NCBI RefSeq assembly: GCF_017355165.1
Contig: NZ_JADILK010000006.1
Coordinates: forward strand, 62,001-126,000
Length of the DNA stretch: 64,000 nucleotides
Reading direction: 5' to 3'
Source: Bacillus sp. SD075
GTDB lineage: Bacteria > Bacillota > Bacilli > Bacillales > DSM-1321
This document shows positions 9,006-18,547 of this stretch, in pieces. The notes below the pieces were generated by a model. It saw only the letters and a list, made by a program, of their open reading frames with translations. It did not search any database and was not told where the DNA came from. The translations under genes were made by a program, and so were the position numbers. The number at the start of each line of letters is the position of its first letter. Position 1 is the first letter of the stretch.

Positions 9006-11288
9006 TTATTTTTTCTTTTTTTTGAATCTGTTGATACGTGCCCCTAGCGTAGGTACACCTAAATCATCTTCATAGATCATCCATTCTTCAGGAATGCTCC
9101 AGAAACTTTTGAATTCATTTGTAAACTTTTCACTTAAAGCAAAGCTTTGTGCATACATATGTTTAACCTGTATCGCAGCATCCTCATTCAAAATCTTCGT
9201 TCTTTCGCCTTCCATCCACTCTTTTGTTGGCAAACTGCGATCTAAACGTTCCTTGCGAATTTGCTTGCGTTTTTGTTCAGTCGCTTGTAAATCAACCGTA
9301 AAATCTTCATTTTCTTCCGTAAAGATACACCCATATACTTGTTCAGCATAACGAAGAAGGATATACTTTTCATTCAAATCGTTTACAACAAGCTTAGGAT
9401 CCCTTTCAAGCGGATCGCCAAATCCCGGACCCCCACGAAGGTAGTTCATAATCACATCGTAATCACCAAATTGTTCTTGTGTAGATACCGCCTGTCTGTC
9501 ACGGTATACAACCTCAGCATCCATATTTTCCTCATAAGTTGGATTGTCTGGATCCACATCTCCGCCTAAAGGGATTGGGAGACCCTTCTCAATACGTTCC
9601 TTGATGTTTGTTTTATTCGCCTGGAATCGATACCCTGCAGATGCTGGATACCCTCCCATTAGTCCGCAGTCTGTCGCCATTACTCCAGAGCCAGCCACAA
9701 ACATGGTCCATTCTTCTGCCCCCCATCCTAAACGGAGCGACTGCCAGCCATTCCCTCCGCGGTATTTGCCAGACCCTCCTGATCCAGGTAAAACTTGCCT
9801 TCCTAAAAAGATGAGCGGTTCAAGCAATTCCCAAATTTCCATGTCCCCCATGTCTCCCTCTGGATTCCAAAGAGCCGCAGAATGGCTAATTCCATCTTGA
9901 ACAGCACTTGCTCCAACCCCACAAGCTGAGGTTTCAAAGCTATTCATGGCAGATAATTGACCGTATTGATCATATCCTCCGCCCATCAGCCAGTTAGATG
10001 TATGTGCATTTCCAGCGTTTACTTCCTCTAAATAACCGCGTCCAAAGTAAGAACGGCTCAATCCGCGCCAAAGCGGAGACCATGCTGCTACCAGCGCATG
10101 CCATGTATTGGAATGGGCTGAACGAATATCGTCTGGGTTAAACCAGGATCCATATGGAATTCCAAATTTACTTGCGTAATAGGCACCATCATTAATCCGG
10201 TCATTTGGTACAAGCGTTTGTGAAAGCATGACCCATATTCCGCTCGTGATCGAAACAGGTGTTGCATTGAATGGGTGCCAGCCCCAGCGATTTGCCCCTT
10301 CAAAGTCAATTTCAAACTTGGCATCTTTATGAACCGTGATTTCGGATGGTGTATGAATAATCGTATTAAGCTTGGCAAATGATGGGAGATCCAAATCTTT
10401 AAAAGGGACATCTACAAATGAAGCTTGACGGTATTTCCCCGGAATTAACATGGTTTTCACCTGATTTACAAAGCCTCTGCGTCCATCCTCAATAATTTCA
10501 CGCATAAATTGTTTATAAGCGTCGACGCCCTCTTCCTTGATCACATCTAATACAAGGTCACGGATCATATGACATCCAGCGATACGCGTTTTTTCATCCA
10601 ATGTCCAGTATTTAACCGCACGTACTGACCTTGTGCTTTCAAGCAGCCAGTCTTTCGATAACACGTCATTTTGCCCAATTTTCCGACAGGTTACTTGATA
10701 TCCATCATCATATCGTTGGACCGGGCCCATTGGCATACTTCCTGGTGCAGATGCTCCCGTATCAATTACATGTGTTACACCGCCAGCCCAGCCTATCACT
10801 TCACCTTCCCAGAAAATCGGGACCAGTGTATGAACATCACATGTATGGACATTTCCTACATGGTTATCGTTATTACAGAAGATATCTTTATCGGCAATAC
10901 CAGGATTATCCTCGTAATCGTTTTTAATCATAAATTTAATCGCAGCACCCATTGTGCCTACATGGATAATAATCCCGGTTGATGTCACAATCGAATCGGC
11001 TTCAGGTGTGTACAAACTAAAGCATAATTCGCCTTCCTGCTCAACAATTGGCGACGCAGCTACCTTTTTTGCCGTTTCCCTTGCATGAACGACTCCGCCG
11101 CGAAGCTTGGAATAGATTTTTTCAAAACGAATCGGTTCGCTTTCCTTAAATGGAAGCGTCGTTAAACCAGCATAATGACCTGTTTCTTTACTAATTTCAT
11201 CTATTTCCTTTCGCATTTCCTTTAGCGTTTTCCCATCCCAGCCAATCGTATTTTTCTTTTGTTGAACGTCCGTAATTATTTTCACCAA
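9006..11288 (-). CDS. acxB: Acetone carboxylase alpha subunit (hydantoinase B family)
   Basis: A 760-residue HyuB-family protein. Visible conserved blocks are ADSIVTSTGIIIHVGTMG, DIFCNNDNHVGNVHTCDVH (metal-binding Asp/His cluster), GWAGGVTHVIDTGASAPGS and, late, LRGGPGFGDPLERDP. The start is TTG 11288 (or GTG 11285) with GGGGG 8 bases upstream. In acetone carboxylase this subunit holds the manganese site where the activated substrates meet. The length fits acetone carboxylase better than 5-oxoprolinase or hydantoinase B (about 550-600). The symbol follows the usage acxA = beta, acxB = alpha, which matches gene order here; some databases may use the letters the other way round. Confidence 0.92.
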   Translation of the reverse strand: MVKIITDVQQKKNTIGWDGKTLKEMRKEIDEISKETGHYAGLTTLPFKESEPIRFEKIYSKLRGGVVHARETAKKVAASPIVEQEGELCFSLYTPEADSIVTSTGIIIHVGTMGAAIKFMIKNDYEDNPGIADKDIFCNNDNHVGNVHTCDVHTLVPIFWEGEVIGWAGGVTHVIDTGASAPGSMPMGPVQRYDDGYQVTCRKIGQNDVLSKDWLLESTRSVRAVKYWTLDEKTRIAGCHMIRDLVLDVIKEEGVDAYKQFMREIIEDGRRGFVNQVKTMLIPGKYRQASFVDVPFKDLDLPSFAKLNTIIHTPSEITVHKDAKFEIDFEGANRWGWHPFNATPVSITSGIWVMLSQTLVPNDRINDGAYYASKFGIPYGSWFNPDDIRSAHSNTWHALVAAWSPLWRGLSRSYFGRGYLEEVNAGNAHTSNWLMGGGYDQYGQLSAMNSFETSACGVGASAVQDGISHSAALWNPEGDMGDMEIWELLEPLIFLGRQVLPGSGGSGKYRGGNGWQSLRLGWGAEEWTMFVAGSGVMATDCGLMGGYPASAGYRFQANKTNIKERIEKGLPIPLGGDVDPDNPTYEENMDAEVVYRDRQAVSTQEQFGDYDVIMNYLRGGPGFGDPLERDPKLVVNDLNEKYILLRYAEQVYGCIFTEENEDFTVDLQATEQKRKQIRKERLDRSLPTKEWMEGERTKILNEDAAIQVKHMYAQSFALSEKFTNEFKSFWSIPEEWMIYEDDLGVPTLGARINRFKKKKK

Positions 11289-11324
11289 ATTCGGTACCCC
11301 CTTAAGTTTTTAAAATTCAACCCT

Positions 11325-13460
11325 TTACTTGATCTCCTTTAGATGGAAAATACGATTTTCATCGAGATATGCCTCAAACCCAATCGGAACGACCAATGTG
11401 GTGGCTGTTGATTCAATAATTGAAAAATCATGAATTCGGTTACCTGGTAACAATTTTTCCATTTCATAAATTTTTGCTTGAAGAGACTCCCCTTTCCAAT
11501 AAATTTCACGAAGTCCTAGAAAGGCTTCGAAAGGTGGCGTTTCACCAGATAACGGTTCCTTAGGAATTTGGGGTTTTGCTACTTCAACAACACCCCGAAC
11601 AATGGCACCTGTGATGGAATAGCCAAGCTCTGGAGAAAGAGCTGATTTTGCATAGACCCGTGCATAGGTCTCTTCGAAGGTCTTTACAAGATTCTCCCAA
11701 TCATCAATAGATTTAAAAGAAGAAATGGGAGCCTCGATTTCGAGGTCATTTAATTGACCCTGATATTGCATCCGGTAAAGAAGACGGAAATCAACTTCTT
11801 CTGGTGCATAATCATTTTTCTTAAATTCCTCTGTCACCTTTTTCTTTAATTCATCCCATGCTGCCTGTAACACTCTACCCGCTAAGATGATATCGTTATC
11901 CTCTGGCCTGTCATCGACATTTAGATCCAATGTTTTGTCATAACGATATTCAAAATCAGCTGCCCCACAACCAAATGCTGAGAATCCAGCTGCCCAAGCA
12001 GGGATCAAAACGTCTTCAAATCCTAGCCCCTTCGTGTATCCCGCCGTGTGCAACGGACCTCCACCACCGTACGAGAAGCAAACATATTGTGAAGGTGAAT
12101 ATCCTTTTCCTAGAATCATAGATTCAAGGTAGTTTCGAAGCTGTGATTCTAATAGTTCGATTACCCCATATGCGGCATCCTCAACCGATAACCCAAGTGG
12201 ATCGGCAATTTGTGTTTTAACAGCTTCATAAGCCTTTTCCTTTGAAAGCTTAATGATTCCGCCAATGAAATTATCTGGATTGATTAGACCAAGTACGACG
12301 TGACAATCAGAAACGGTAACCGTATCAAGACCACCATGAGGGTTACATACACCGACGCGGGATCCCGCACTGTCTGGTCCTAGAGTAATATTTCCATAGT
12401 TAGGATCAATTCGAACAAAGCTCCCAGTACCCGCACCGGTTGTATCCATAGAAACAAGCGGCAACGACAGGACAAGGCGAGCCATATCAGGACTTGCATT
12501 AATCGCTAATTCCCCTTGCGTAATCAGACCAATATCAAAGCTTGTTCCGCCAATATCGGAACATGCGACATTTTTCAATCCAAGCTGTTCTGCTAAGTAT
12601 TTGGCTCCAACCATTCCCCCGATCGGACCCGAAACGCAGGTTCTTGCTAATTCATTTGCTTTTATACTGATTGTGCCACCGTGACTGGCCATAATCCGCA
12701 GGTCAAAATTGGTTCCTGCTTCCCTTAATGCTGTATCAATGTTTTCTAATGTTTTACGTGAAGGTTCTGCAGCATATGCCTCGACAATCGTTGTATTGGT
12801 TCGGTGGGATTCTTTTCGTACTGGATAATAATCTACGGTGGCAAAAATTTTAATGTCTTTATTTGCTTTTGCTACGATCTGTTCTGCAATATCGCGAATT
12901 TTCCTTTCATTAGCAGGGTATTTATAGGAGTGAAGTAGGCTGATGACAATCGCTTCTACATCCTCATCAATCAGTTTTTGGATAGCTGGTTCAATTTCGT
13001 GCTCGTAAAGAGGAATGACAACGCTTCCAAAAAGATCCACCCTTTCTGTTACTCCAACTGTCCACTTTCTTGGAACAAGAGGCGGATCAAAGTGATGTGT
13101 ATTAATATGGATTTTGTCTGAATAGGAATAGCCGAGGAATGACTGAAGCCCACGGCCCATTCGATGGTTATCCTCCATCCCTTTATTAACCACTAATCCA
13201 ACACGACGCCCTACCCGTGAAACAAGGCGGTTAAGCATCGCAGTTCCGGAATAAACACCTGCAAGTAAGTTAGGGAATTCCTCCTCCATTTTCACATCCC
13301 ATTGGCTCAAAGCGTCTTTAGCAGAGTTTAATAGTCCAATATGTTCATCTAGTGGAGTAGTCTGTGCCTTTCCTACAACAAAATCCCCTTTTGAATCAAT
13401 AATAAATGTGTCTGTCATTGTACCGCCGGCATCAATGGCAAGAATTTGAGATTTGGCCAA
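11325..13460 (-). CDS. acxA: Acetone carboxylase beta subunit (hydantoinase A family, ATP-binding)
   Basis: First gene of the operon. TTG 13460 is chosen as start: AAGGGAGAG lies 6 bases upstream and the protein then starts with AKSQILAIDAGGTMTDTFI, the phosphate-binding loop of the ASKHA-fold HyuA family, giving 711 residues. Later blocks are SDIGGTSFDIGLI and YGGGGPLHTAGYTKGLGF. In acetone carboxylase the beta subunit uses ATP to phosphorylate acetone and bicarbonate. The 5' leader is about 80 bases from the predicted sigma-54 start site. Expression is expected to need the divergent activator at 13891. Confidence 0.92.
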   Translation of the reverse strand: MAKSQILAIDAGGTMTDTFIIDSKGDFVVGKAQTTPLDEHIGLLNSAKDALSQWDVKMEEEFPNLLAGVYSGTAMLNRLVSRVGRRVGLVVNKGMEDNHRMGRGLQSFLGYSYSDKIHINTHHFDPPLVPRKWTVGVTERVDLFGSVVIPLYEHEIEPAIQKLIDEDVEAIVISLLHSYKYPANERKIRDIAEQIVAKANKDIKIFATVDYYPVRKESHRTNTTIVEAYAAEPSRKTLENIDTALREAGTNFDLRIMASHGGTISIKANELARTCVSGPIGGMVGAKYLAEQLGLKNVACSDIGGTSFDIGLITQGELAINASPDMARLVLSLPLVSMDTTGAGTGSFVRIDPNYGNITLGPDSAGSRVGVCNPHGGLDTVTVSDCHVVLGLINPDNFIGGIIKLSKEKAYEAVKTQIADPLGLSVEDAAYGVIELLESQLRNYLESMILGKGYSPSQYVCFSYGGGGPLHTAGYTKGLGFEDVLIPAWAAGFSAFGCGAADFEYRYDKTLDLNVDDRPEDNDIILAGRVLQAAWDELKKKVTEEFKKNDYAPEEVDFRLLYRMQYQGQLNDLEIEAPISSFKSIDDWENLVKTFEETYARVYAKSALSPELGYSITGAIVRGVVEVAKPQIPKEPLSGETPPFEAFLGLREIYWKGESLQAKIYEMEKLLPGNRIHDFSIIESTATTLVVPIGFEAYLDENRIFHLKEIK

Positions 13461-13550
13461 ATAAAACTCTCCCTTCGTAAGTAAATGAATGAAACAGCGA
13501 TTTATGTACAAATATGATAGTCATATTTTTGCTGTTATTGATAATATATT

Positions 13551-13566
13551 GCAAGTAGTGTGCCAA
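13551..13566 (-). promoter_or_regulatory. Sigma-54 (-24/-12) promoter of the acx operon
   Basis: Read on the minus strand: TTGGCAC, ACTAC, TTGC, followed by AATA. This agrees fully with the consensus TGGCAC-N5-TTGC(A/T). The predicted transcription start is near 13540, about 80 bases before the acxA start. In the 13461-13890 interval a near-palindrome TGTAGCGATACA at 13682-13693, about 120 bases upstream of the promoter, is a candidate enhancer site for the activator. Confidence 0.9.
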
Positions 13567-13890
13567 CAACTCAAAATCGGCAAACTTTATATAAAAATAG
13601 CTCTATGATGAATTCTATTAAGTGAACCTTACATCCGTGGATCAAAGCAGAACTCATAAAACTGTAGTTTTTTGCAACATATGTAGCGATACAAATTTTT
13701 TTCTTAAAACAACTAATTAACTATTGATTTAGATAACAGGCTAGGTTAACATTTTGAATATACTAAATATTCAAATTATTAAATATTCCGTTGTTGTAAT
13801 CGTTTTTAATAATCATTTCATTTCCATCCCCTTCATGAACCGATTTCAGGAAAAAATGTTACGTATATATGCTGAGGAGGTTTTAATAAG

Positions 13891-15858
13891 TTGGAAAACC
13901 CTTTTCTCTCTATTTTTTCCACACAGGACTTGCTCAATAAAGTAGGCGAAATCAAACATAAATGGGAAAACTTTATGACAAATCCTCCAAATAGTGAAGA
14001 TCTGCAAAACGGCGTTCGGCGTGAAATACTAAATTCATGGAACCGTTGTCTATTAAGCGGATTAAATCCAAATCAAAAACAAGCTAGTGCGGCCCTTACC
14101 TCTTATGAACTGGAAAAACTTCTTTCTGAATCCGACCTTTATCGTGCAGCCATACCGATTATTAATCATATTTATAATACTATAATTGGTACTGGCTACT
14201 TAATTACACTTAATGATGAAAGTGGGAAAATGATCTATTTAAAAGGCGAACCGGATATTATGAGGAAAACGAAAAAAATGAATTTTTCACCTGGAATGGA
14301 TTGGAGTGAACGCGCTGCCGGCACCAATGCCATCGGTACAAGCATTGTTTCTAAAAAGCCCATTCAAGTTTTATCTGCTGAACATTTCTGTGAAGGCTTC
14401 CATCCCCTGACCTGTTCATCATCGCCTATTTTTCATCCTTATACCAAAAATGTCATTGGAGCCATCGACTTTACTGGATTTTGGCCAAGCACACAACCAC
14501 ACACACTTGGGTTAGCCGTCTCCCTCGCACAGATGATTGAACAACAACTTCTAACCATTTATATAACAAAATTTACACAACTTGAAGAATATTATCATCA
14601 ATGTACATTCAAATGGAGGGATCATTCTGTCTTTGTCATTAGTAACGAATCCGTTCTTGTTAATGGAGACCCCACGTTACTGAATGCCTTAAATTTGAAA
14701 AAAGAGAACACCTTTGATAACCATTTAATAATGAAAAGACTTCTTCAACATCCCAATCATTTCATGAATCAAGTAGAAGGATTTCAATTTATCGACTTGA
14801 AACCGATCATCATCAATAAAGAAGAAATTGGGTACTTAGCTATTTTCAAATCTAACAGTAATTCCACATCCAGTGCGCTAACCCATACAAAGGATCATCA
14901 TTTGATCGTTGAGTCCGCAGAAATGAAGAATATTTTACATAAATGTCGGCAGCTTGCATCAATCAACACCCCGATCTTATTAACCGGAGAAACAGGCACG
15001 GGAAAAGAGGTTATTGCTAGGTATATTCATGAAGTAGGTTCGAGAAATGATAAACCTTTTATCGCCGTTAATTGCGGTGCCATACAAAAGGAACTAATTG
15101 GAAGTGAACTATTCGGTTATGAAAGCGGTACATTTACCGGAGGAAAAAAAGAAGGGAAAAAAGGAAAATTTGAAGAAGTAAACGGTGGTACGATCTTTTT
15201 AGACGAAATCGGAGAAATGCCGATTGATTTGCAGGTGCATTTACTAAGGGTACTTCAGGAAAATGAGTTTACAAGATTAGGTTCATCAAAGAACATAAAA
15301 TTAGACGTAAAAGTAATTGCCGCAACAAACAGAAATCTAGAGGCCATGATTGAGGAAGGACACTTTAGAAAAGACTTGTTTTTCAGGCTAAATGTGATCT
15401 CTATTACGGTTCCCTCGTTATCGGAAAGGAAAGAAGACATCATCCCAATCAGCGATTACTATTTAACTCTATTTGCACAAAAGTATCATAAACCTTTGCC
15501 TTTTCGTTTAGCAGAGAAAACAAAAAGTTTCTTTTTAAGCTATAAATGGCCAGGCAATATAAGAGAATTAAGGAACGCACTTGAACATGCCGTCATCTTT
15601 AGCAGTTCTGCTGAAATTGAAAAAAGTCACCTACCCGATTATTTAGCTAACTTTCAAACCCAACAATCCCCTGACGAGGTAGAACATGCAAGCTTTTCCA
15701 TAATGGAAAAAGAAGAAATGGAGCAAATAAGAAAACGTTTAGTTCAAAGTGGATGGAATATTTCGGCTGTTTCAAAAGAATTGAAAATGGCAAGATCCAC
15801 CTTATATCGGAAACTTAAAAAATATAATTTAAAGGAATTGGATTTTGTGAAAACATGA
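13891..15858 (+). CDS. acxR: Sigma-54-dependent activator of acetone carboxylase (AcoR/AcxR type)
   Basis: A 655-residue enhancer-binding protein, divergent from acxABC. TTG 13891 is the start, with GAGGAGG about 10 bases upstream. The N-terminal sensory part (about 60-330) has the AcoR-like GAF block GMDWSERAAGTNAIGTSI and HPLTCSSSPIFHP. The AAA+ domain shows Walker A GETGTGKE (366-373) and Walker B FLDEIGE (Asp438-Glu439). The sigma-54 contact loop, normally GAFTGA, reads GTFTGG (413-418). A Fis-type helix-turn-helix occupies the C-terminus (WNISAVSKELKMARSTLYRK). It probably senses acetone or a related ketone and activates the promoter at 13551. Confidence 0.9.
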   Translation: MENPFLSIFSTQDLLNKVGEIKHKWENFMTNPPNSEDLQNGVRREILNSWNRCLLSGLNPNQKQASAALTSYELEKLLSESDLYRAAIPIINHIYNTIIGTGYLITLNDESGKMIYLKGEPDIMRKTKKMNFSPGMDWSERAAGTNAIGTSIVSKKPIQVLSAEHFCEGFHPLTCSSSPIFHPYTKNVIGAIDFTGFWPSTQPHTLGLAVSLAQMIEQQLLTIYITKFTQLEEYYHQCTFKWRDHSVFVISNESVLVNGDPTLLNALNLKKENTFDNHLIMKRLLQHPNHFMNQVEGFQFIDLKPIIINKEEIGYLAIFKSNSNSTSSALTHTKDHHLIVESAEMKNILHKCRQLASINTPILLTGETGTGKEVIARYIHEVGSRNDKPFIAVNCGAIQKELIGSELFGYESGTFTGGKKEGKKGKFEEVNGGTIFLDEIGEMPIDLQVHLLRVLQENEFTRLGSSKNIKLDVKVIAATNRNLEAMIEEGHFRKDLFFRLNVISITVPSLSERKEDIIPISDYYLTLFAQKYHKPLPFRLAEKTKSFFLSYKWPGNIRELRNALEHAVIFSSSAEIEKSHLPDYLANFQTQQSPDEVEHASFSIMEKEEMEQIRKRLVQSGWNISAVSKELKMARSTLYRKLKKYNLKELDFVKT

Positions 15859-16364
15859 TAATACTACGTACCGACATCCTTCTAACAAGAAGATGCCAGG
15901 CATCTCCAATTCTGGATCATGCCTAACATTATATCTTTACTCTCCCCTTTCATCACTAGTATGGACGGCTTACTAACGAACAAGTGACAGCGTATAATGG
16001 CAAATAAATCAAGCGAAAATTTTAATCAAAAAAGACAGACCTTAAGTAAAGCCTTCAATTCCCATTTTTTGAAAGTCACCTATCAGAGAACGTATCATAG
16101 AACTCCTCTAGAACGTGAAAGGTTCTTGCGTTTTTCATCCTACAGAGGATACCGCTTAGTAAATATAAACTTTGATTTTAACGTATTATGCGTACTTGTA
16201 TGACAAGAACCATAACGCTGTCACAAGAGGTATGAGCCTCAGCACGAAAAACAATGTGATCTAACGCCCTAGAGGATTCCCATTTTAAAAGAAACAACTT
16301 CATTTATCGAAGAATTTATACTTTCATTCAAAACCGTATATTACTAAAGACATCCGAAAACAAG
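15859..16364. other. Intergenic region, no supported gene
   Basis: Contains a 68-codon open frame (15997-16203, plus) without ribosome binding site or recognisable similarity, judged not coding. A short hairpin AGATGCC/GGCATCT near 15891-15906 lies just after the activator gene but lacks a T-tract. Confidence 0.4.
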
Positions 16365-16391
16365 AAAACCCCTTGATAAACAAGAGGTTTT
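16365..16391. terminator. Terminator-like hairpin
   Basis: AAAACCCCTTG and CAAGAGGTTTT pair around ATAAA, with A-rich and T-rich flanks. It could end transcription from either side between the activator and the ssu operon. Confidence 0.55.
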
Positions 16392-16488
16392 GATATTTCT
16401 GTATTAATGACCTGATTCTTCCCCCGCCCCCTTCCCTGTCAAGGACGAGTCTTGTATTCTTTCTAGTTATTTAGGGCTACCGACTGTA

Positions 16489-16536
16489 TCTAGAAATCCT
16501 TATATATAAAGATTTCTAGAGTTTTTTGCGTTTTTT
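16489..16536 (+). terminator. Strong rho-independent terminator
   Basis: TCTAGAAATC and GATTTCTAGA pair perfectly (10 bp) and are followed by GTTTTTTGCGTTTTTT. It faces the plus direction, so it may end readthrough from the activator gene toward the convergent ssu operon. The next 190 bases include a short Cys-rich frame, CLHCGKHDFCCYCG, near 16580-16630 with no start codon. Confidence 0.7.
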
Positions 16537-16726
16537 AATATTTGCACCTCTCACAATTTCTGATCCCTTCATGGACGGTACGAATCTTGTTTGCATTGTG
16601 GAAAGCATGATTTTTGTTGTTACTGTGGATTTTCTGCACTATTGATTGAAGCCTTTTTCAGTGCCTAATCAATTTATTTTAGCCCATCCTTAAAGCTTCT
16701 TTAAAAAAATCAGAAAAACTGTCTTA

Positions 16727-17503
16727 TTACTTTTGATAAGCCGAATTCCATTTTAGCAAATGCCATTCAAGAAGTTTCGCTAAAGAGTCTGCCAGTTTGC
16801 CAAGTAATGCATATAAAATAATTGCCAACACAACAATATCCAACTGCATAAATTCGCGGGCATTCATGGCCATATATCCGATACCAGAACTTGCTGCCAC
16901 AGTTTCAGCTACAATAAGTGTCAACCACATAATGCCAAGAGCATATCGAAAGCCAACCAGAATCGTAGGGAGTGCCCCTGGGAAAATCACTTTGGAAAAT
17001 AGCTTCCATCTGGACAAACCATAAACCTTGCCCATTTCGATTAATCCCTTATCAATCGAACGAATACCATGGTACGTGTTTATGTATATAGGAAAAAATA
17101 CACCGATTAACACCAAAAATATCTTGGCTTCCTCTCCTACACCAAACCATAAAATAACGATTGGAATTAAGGCCAAATGTGGTATGTTTCTGAGCATTTG
17201 AATGGTTGTATCCAGGTGTCGTTCTGCAACTGGATAAATCCCATTTAATAGTCCGAGTATCAACCCGATTCCTCCACCTATCACAAATCCAATAAACGCA
17301 CGGGTAAAACTGACCCATATATTCGTAACTAACTCTCCATTTCCCGTCAAAGAAATTCCTGCTTTTATCACATCAAGAGGAGACGGTAATACTTTCCCTG
17401 AAATCCAGCCGGTAACAGAAAATACCTGCCAAGAGATCAACAGCAAAATGGGGATAATCCATGGTGCAGCCTGGTGATAGGCCCTGGATCTCTTTTTTTT
17501 CAT
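16727..17503 (-). CDS. ssuC: Aliphatic sulfonate ABC transporter permease
   Basis: A 258-residue inner-membrane permease with about six hydrophobic helices. It has the EAA-loop region of the SsuC/TauC/NitT permeases (GLIEMGKVYGLSRWKLFSKV followed by FPGALPTILVGFRYALG). It is last in the operon ssuB-ssuD-ssuA-ssuC, starting 28 bases after ssuA. With SsuA and SsuB it would import alkanesulfonates for sulfur supply. The presence of the SsuD monooxygenase makes sulfonate a better substrate guess than nitrate or taurine alone. Confidence 0.88.
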   Translation of the reverse strand: MKKKRSRAYHQAAPWIIPILLLISWQVFSVTGWISGKVLPSPLDVIKAGISLTGNGELVTNIWVSFTRAFIGFVIGGGIGLILGLLNGIYPVAERHLDTTIQMLRNIPHLALIPIVILWFGVGEEAKIFLVLIGVFFPIYINTYHGIRSIDKGLIEMGKVYGLSRWKLFSKVIFPGALPTILVGFRYALGIMWLTLIVAETVAASSGIGYMAMNAREFMQLDIVVLAIILYALLGKLADSLAKLLEWHLLKWNSAYQK

Positions 17504-17531
17504 TATAATCCCCCTCTCATGAAAACGTTAA

Positions 17532-18500
17532 TTAATTATCCTTTGGATTCCAAACATGATCATCGATGTTAACTGCTTTTTCGGTAAGACCGATTTTTAG
17601 TAGAATGTCTGCTTGTGCCTGCAAATCCTGTACAGCTTCTTCATTTATGAAATTTACGTCTGACATTTTCCTATTCAAGACCTTTTCCCATGTTTTTTTC
17701 GGGATACTTGTTTCTTTTTGAAGTAATGCAGCGGCTTTAGTAGGATTTTGATCAATTTCTTTGCCTGCATCTGCTAAATGTTCCACAAATTTTTCCACTA
17801 TTTCAGGATGTTCATTTGCCAGTTTAGAACTGCTGAAATAAAAGGTTCTATATGGAACACTAGCTTTATTCTTTAGAATGTTATTGCCTTTACTTTCAGA
17901 AACTGTCATATAAGGATCCCATACAACCCATGCATCCACTTCCCCCTGTTCAAAAGCAACACTTGCATCAGGCGGATTGAGATACACAGGTTCCACATCA
18001 CTCATGTCTAAACCAACTGAATCTAAGGATTGATTTAATAAATATTGAGAGATAGAGGCCTTATTAAAAGCTATTTTTTTTCCTTTTAAATCTTCAAGTG
18101 ATTTTATTTGAGAGTCTATGCCAACTAATATTCCTTGTGACGATGGGGATGAGGGTTCACTTGCTATAAATTTGTAATCACTGCCTTTCGAAAGAGCAAA
18201 GATGGACGGTATGTCTCCTGCCCCTGCAAAATCAATACTTCCAGCATTTAAAGCTTCGAGGATCGAACTTCCTGTATTGAATTCAGACCAATTCACTTTA
18301 TATCCTTCTTTTTCCAACTCCTTTTGAAGTGCCTGTTTGTTTTTCAATGTAAGCGAAGTGCCATTTTTTTGATAGCCTATATTAATTTCTTTATTATTTC
18401 CAACCGTTCCCGCTGCTTTCCCACACGCTGTAAGAAATAATGCCAGTATCAGAATGCTAAATAATGAGAGAAATGCCTTACCTTGATTAACGTGGTTCAT
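17532..18500 (-). CDS. ssuA: Aliphatic sulfonate-binding lipoprotein
   Basis: A 322-residue periplasmic-type binding protein, anchored outside the membrane as a lipoprotein: the signal peptide ends in LTAC with Cys26. The mature part has the SsuA/NMT1 fold blocks INIGYQKNGTSLTL, GSIDFAGAGDIPSIFALSKG, LKGKKIAFNKAS and VDAWVVWDPYMT. It delivers sulfonates to SsuC/SsuB. It lies between ssuD and ssuC with short gaps, so it is co-transcribed. Confidence 0.9.
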   Translation of the reverse strand: MNHVNQGKAFLSLFSILILALFLTACGKAAGTVGNNKEINIGYQKNGTSLTLKNKQALQKELEKEGYKVNWSEFNTGSSILEALNAGSIDFAGAGDIPSIFALSKGSDYKFIASEPSSPSSQGILVGIDSQIKSLEDLKGKKIAFNKASISQYLLNQSLDSVGLDMSDVEPVYLNPPDASVAFEQGEVDAWVVWDPYMTVSESKGNNILKNKASVPYRTFYFSSSKLANEHPEIVEKFVEHLADAGKEIDQNPTKAAALLQKETSIPKKTWEKVLNRKMSDVNFINEEAVQDLQAQADILLKIGLTEKAVNIDDHVWNPKDN

Positions 18501-18547
18501 TGAACATTCTCCAATCTAAACAATAGTTTTTTGTTCTTTATCAGCTG

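Noticed and set aside
9544..9900. Long open frames antisense to the acetone carboxylase genes
   Set aside because: Shadow frames of acxB codon usage; no ribosome binding sites or domains.
15997..16203. 68-codon open frame between the acx activator and the ssu operon
   Set aside because: No ribosome binding site, no recognisable domain, and a composition like non-coding DNA.
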